A stretch of DNA of 5,441 nucleotides, from the NCBI GenBank assembly GCA_031264645.1, contig JAISDR010000076.1:1-5441 (forward strand). Reading direction: 5' to 3'. Both the position numbers and the translations under genes were made by a program. A model generated the notes under the pieces. That model saw nothing but the letters and a program-made list of their open reading frames with translations, was not told the origin of the DNA and did no database searches. Below, in pieces: positions 5,200 through 5,441 of this stretch. The stretch comes from Prevotellaceae bacterium (lineage in GTDB: Bacteria > Bacteroidota > Bacteroidia > Bacteroidales > UBA932). Position 1 is the stretch's first letter; each line of letters begins with the position of its first letter.

Positions 5200-5441
5200 A
5201 TCAATCGGGATTTTTATCGTACATCCGAGTAAAATCTTGCCATTTTATTTTTTACACGTTACTAAGGAAAGAAAAATAAACAACATATAACAGTTTTGTT
5301 TTCCCGGTTTGTCGCCGCTGTGTCTGCCTGTACCCGCTACCGTATCCGTACACTGAAGTATACGGACATGGGGATACTGATAGAGAAACAAAGAACGGAC
5401 GACACTTTATTATCCCTTATATCTTATTTATTTTTTGTCAC

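Larger units (their letters stand above)
4862..5441. other. AT-rich region without a convincing gene; inverted and direct repeats
   Basis: Apart from the upp promoter at its left end, I find no recognisable gene in these 580 bp on either strand. Two plus-strand frames stay open for over 55 codons. One (4973-5149) has no start codon until its last 14 codons. The other (from 5266) runs off the window and has ATG only at 5368, opening MGILIEKQRTDDTLLSL; I recognise neither. The stretch holds a nested hairpin (5078-5115), a 14-bp-period direct repeat (5132-5157), a tight hairpin (5182-5199) and weaker inverted repeats at 5205-5228, 5230-5247 and 5346-5366. The segment 5300-5345 is visibly richer in G+C than its flanks. 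I see no tRNA, tmRNA or RNase P signature. The repeats could be transcript ends, an uncharacterised RNA or decayed mobile DNA. Confidence 0.6.

Noticed and set aside
5346..5366. TCCGTA/TACGGA inverted repeat
   Set aside because: Six pairs around a 9-10 nt loop with no T-run and no extension; within chance expectation on its own.
4862..5441. CRISPR array, tRNA, tmRNA or RNase P RNA
   Set aside because: No repeat-spacer periodicity, no cloverleaf with a T-arm motif, and no conserved tmRNA or RNase P core sequence on either strand.

Overview
The window looks like chromosomal DNA of a Bacteroidota member, probably Bacteroidales. Three things point there. The first is an outer-membrane barrel of the Bacteroidota-restricted DUF6089/PorG type. 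The second is the set of residue signatures in the NAD kinase tail and the uracil phosphoribosyltransferase, which match Bacteroidota versions from memory. The third is the pair of candidate promoters with the Bacteroidota -7 box TAnnTTTG instead of a sigma70 -10 box. No database search was possible, so the taxon is an inference.

Layout. (1) The left edge holds the last 52 codons of a plus-strand gene recognisable as NAD kinase. (2) An 85-bp gap with a TAACTTTG promoter box leads to a secreted outer-membrane beta-barrel protein of 301 residues (247-1152, plus). (3) The barrel gene converges on a minus-strand pair, with only 36 bp between the stop codons. (4) That pair reads right to left: uracil phosphoribosyltransferase (upp, 4861-4211), then a 1012-residue SNF2/Swi2-type ATPase (4227-1189). 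The two genes overlap by 17 bp, so they very probably form one transcription unit starting at a promoter just right of upp. (5) From 4862 to 5441 there is no convincing gene. It is an AT-rich stretch with several inverted repeats, a 14-bp-period direct repeat and a more GC-rich patch near 5300-5345.

How the genes relate. nadK followed by a DUF6089/PorG-like gene is an arrangement I recall from Bacteroidota. There the barrel gene is usually followed by uppS and bamA; here it is followed by the converging SNF2/upp pair. upp salvages uracil to UMP. The SNF2 protein is a DNA-translocase-type ATPase with an insertion carrying a possible sliding-clamp-binding peptide (QLSIF). No functional link between uracil salvage and the translocase is established by the sequence beyond the overlap.

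No clear undescribed multi-gene system is visible. The best leads are the clamp-motif insertion in the SNF2 protein, the 10-bp terminator-like palindrome inside the barrel gene, the heptamer repeat that forms the SNF2 C-terminus, and the structured non-coding region at the right.
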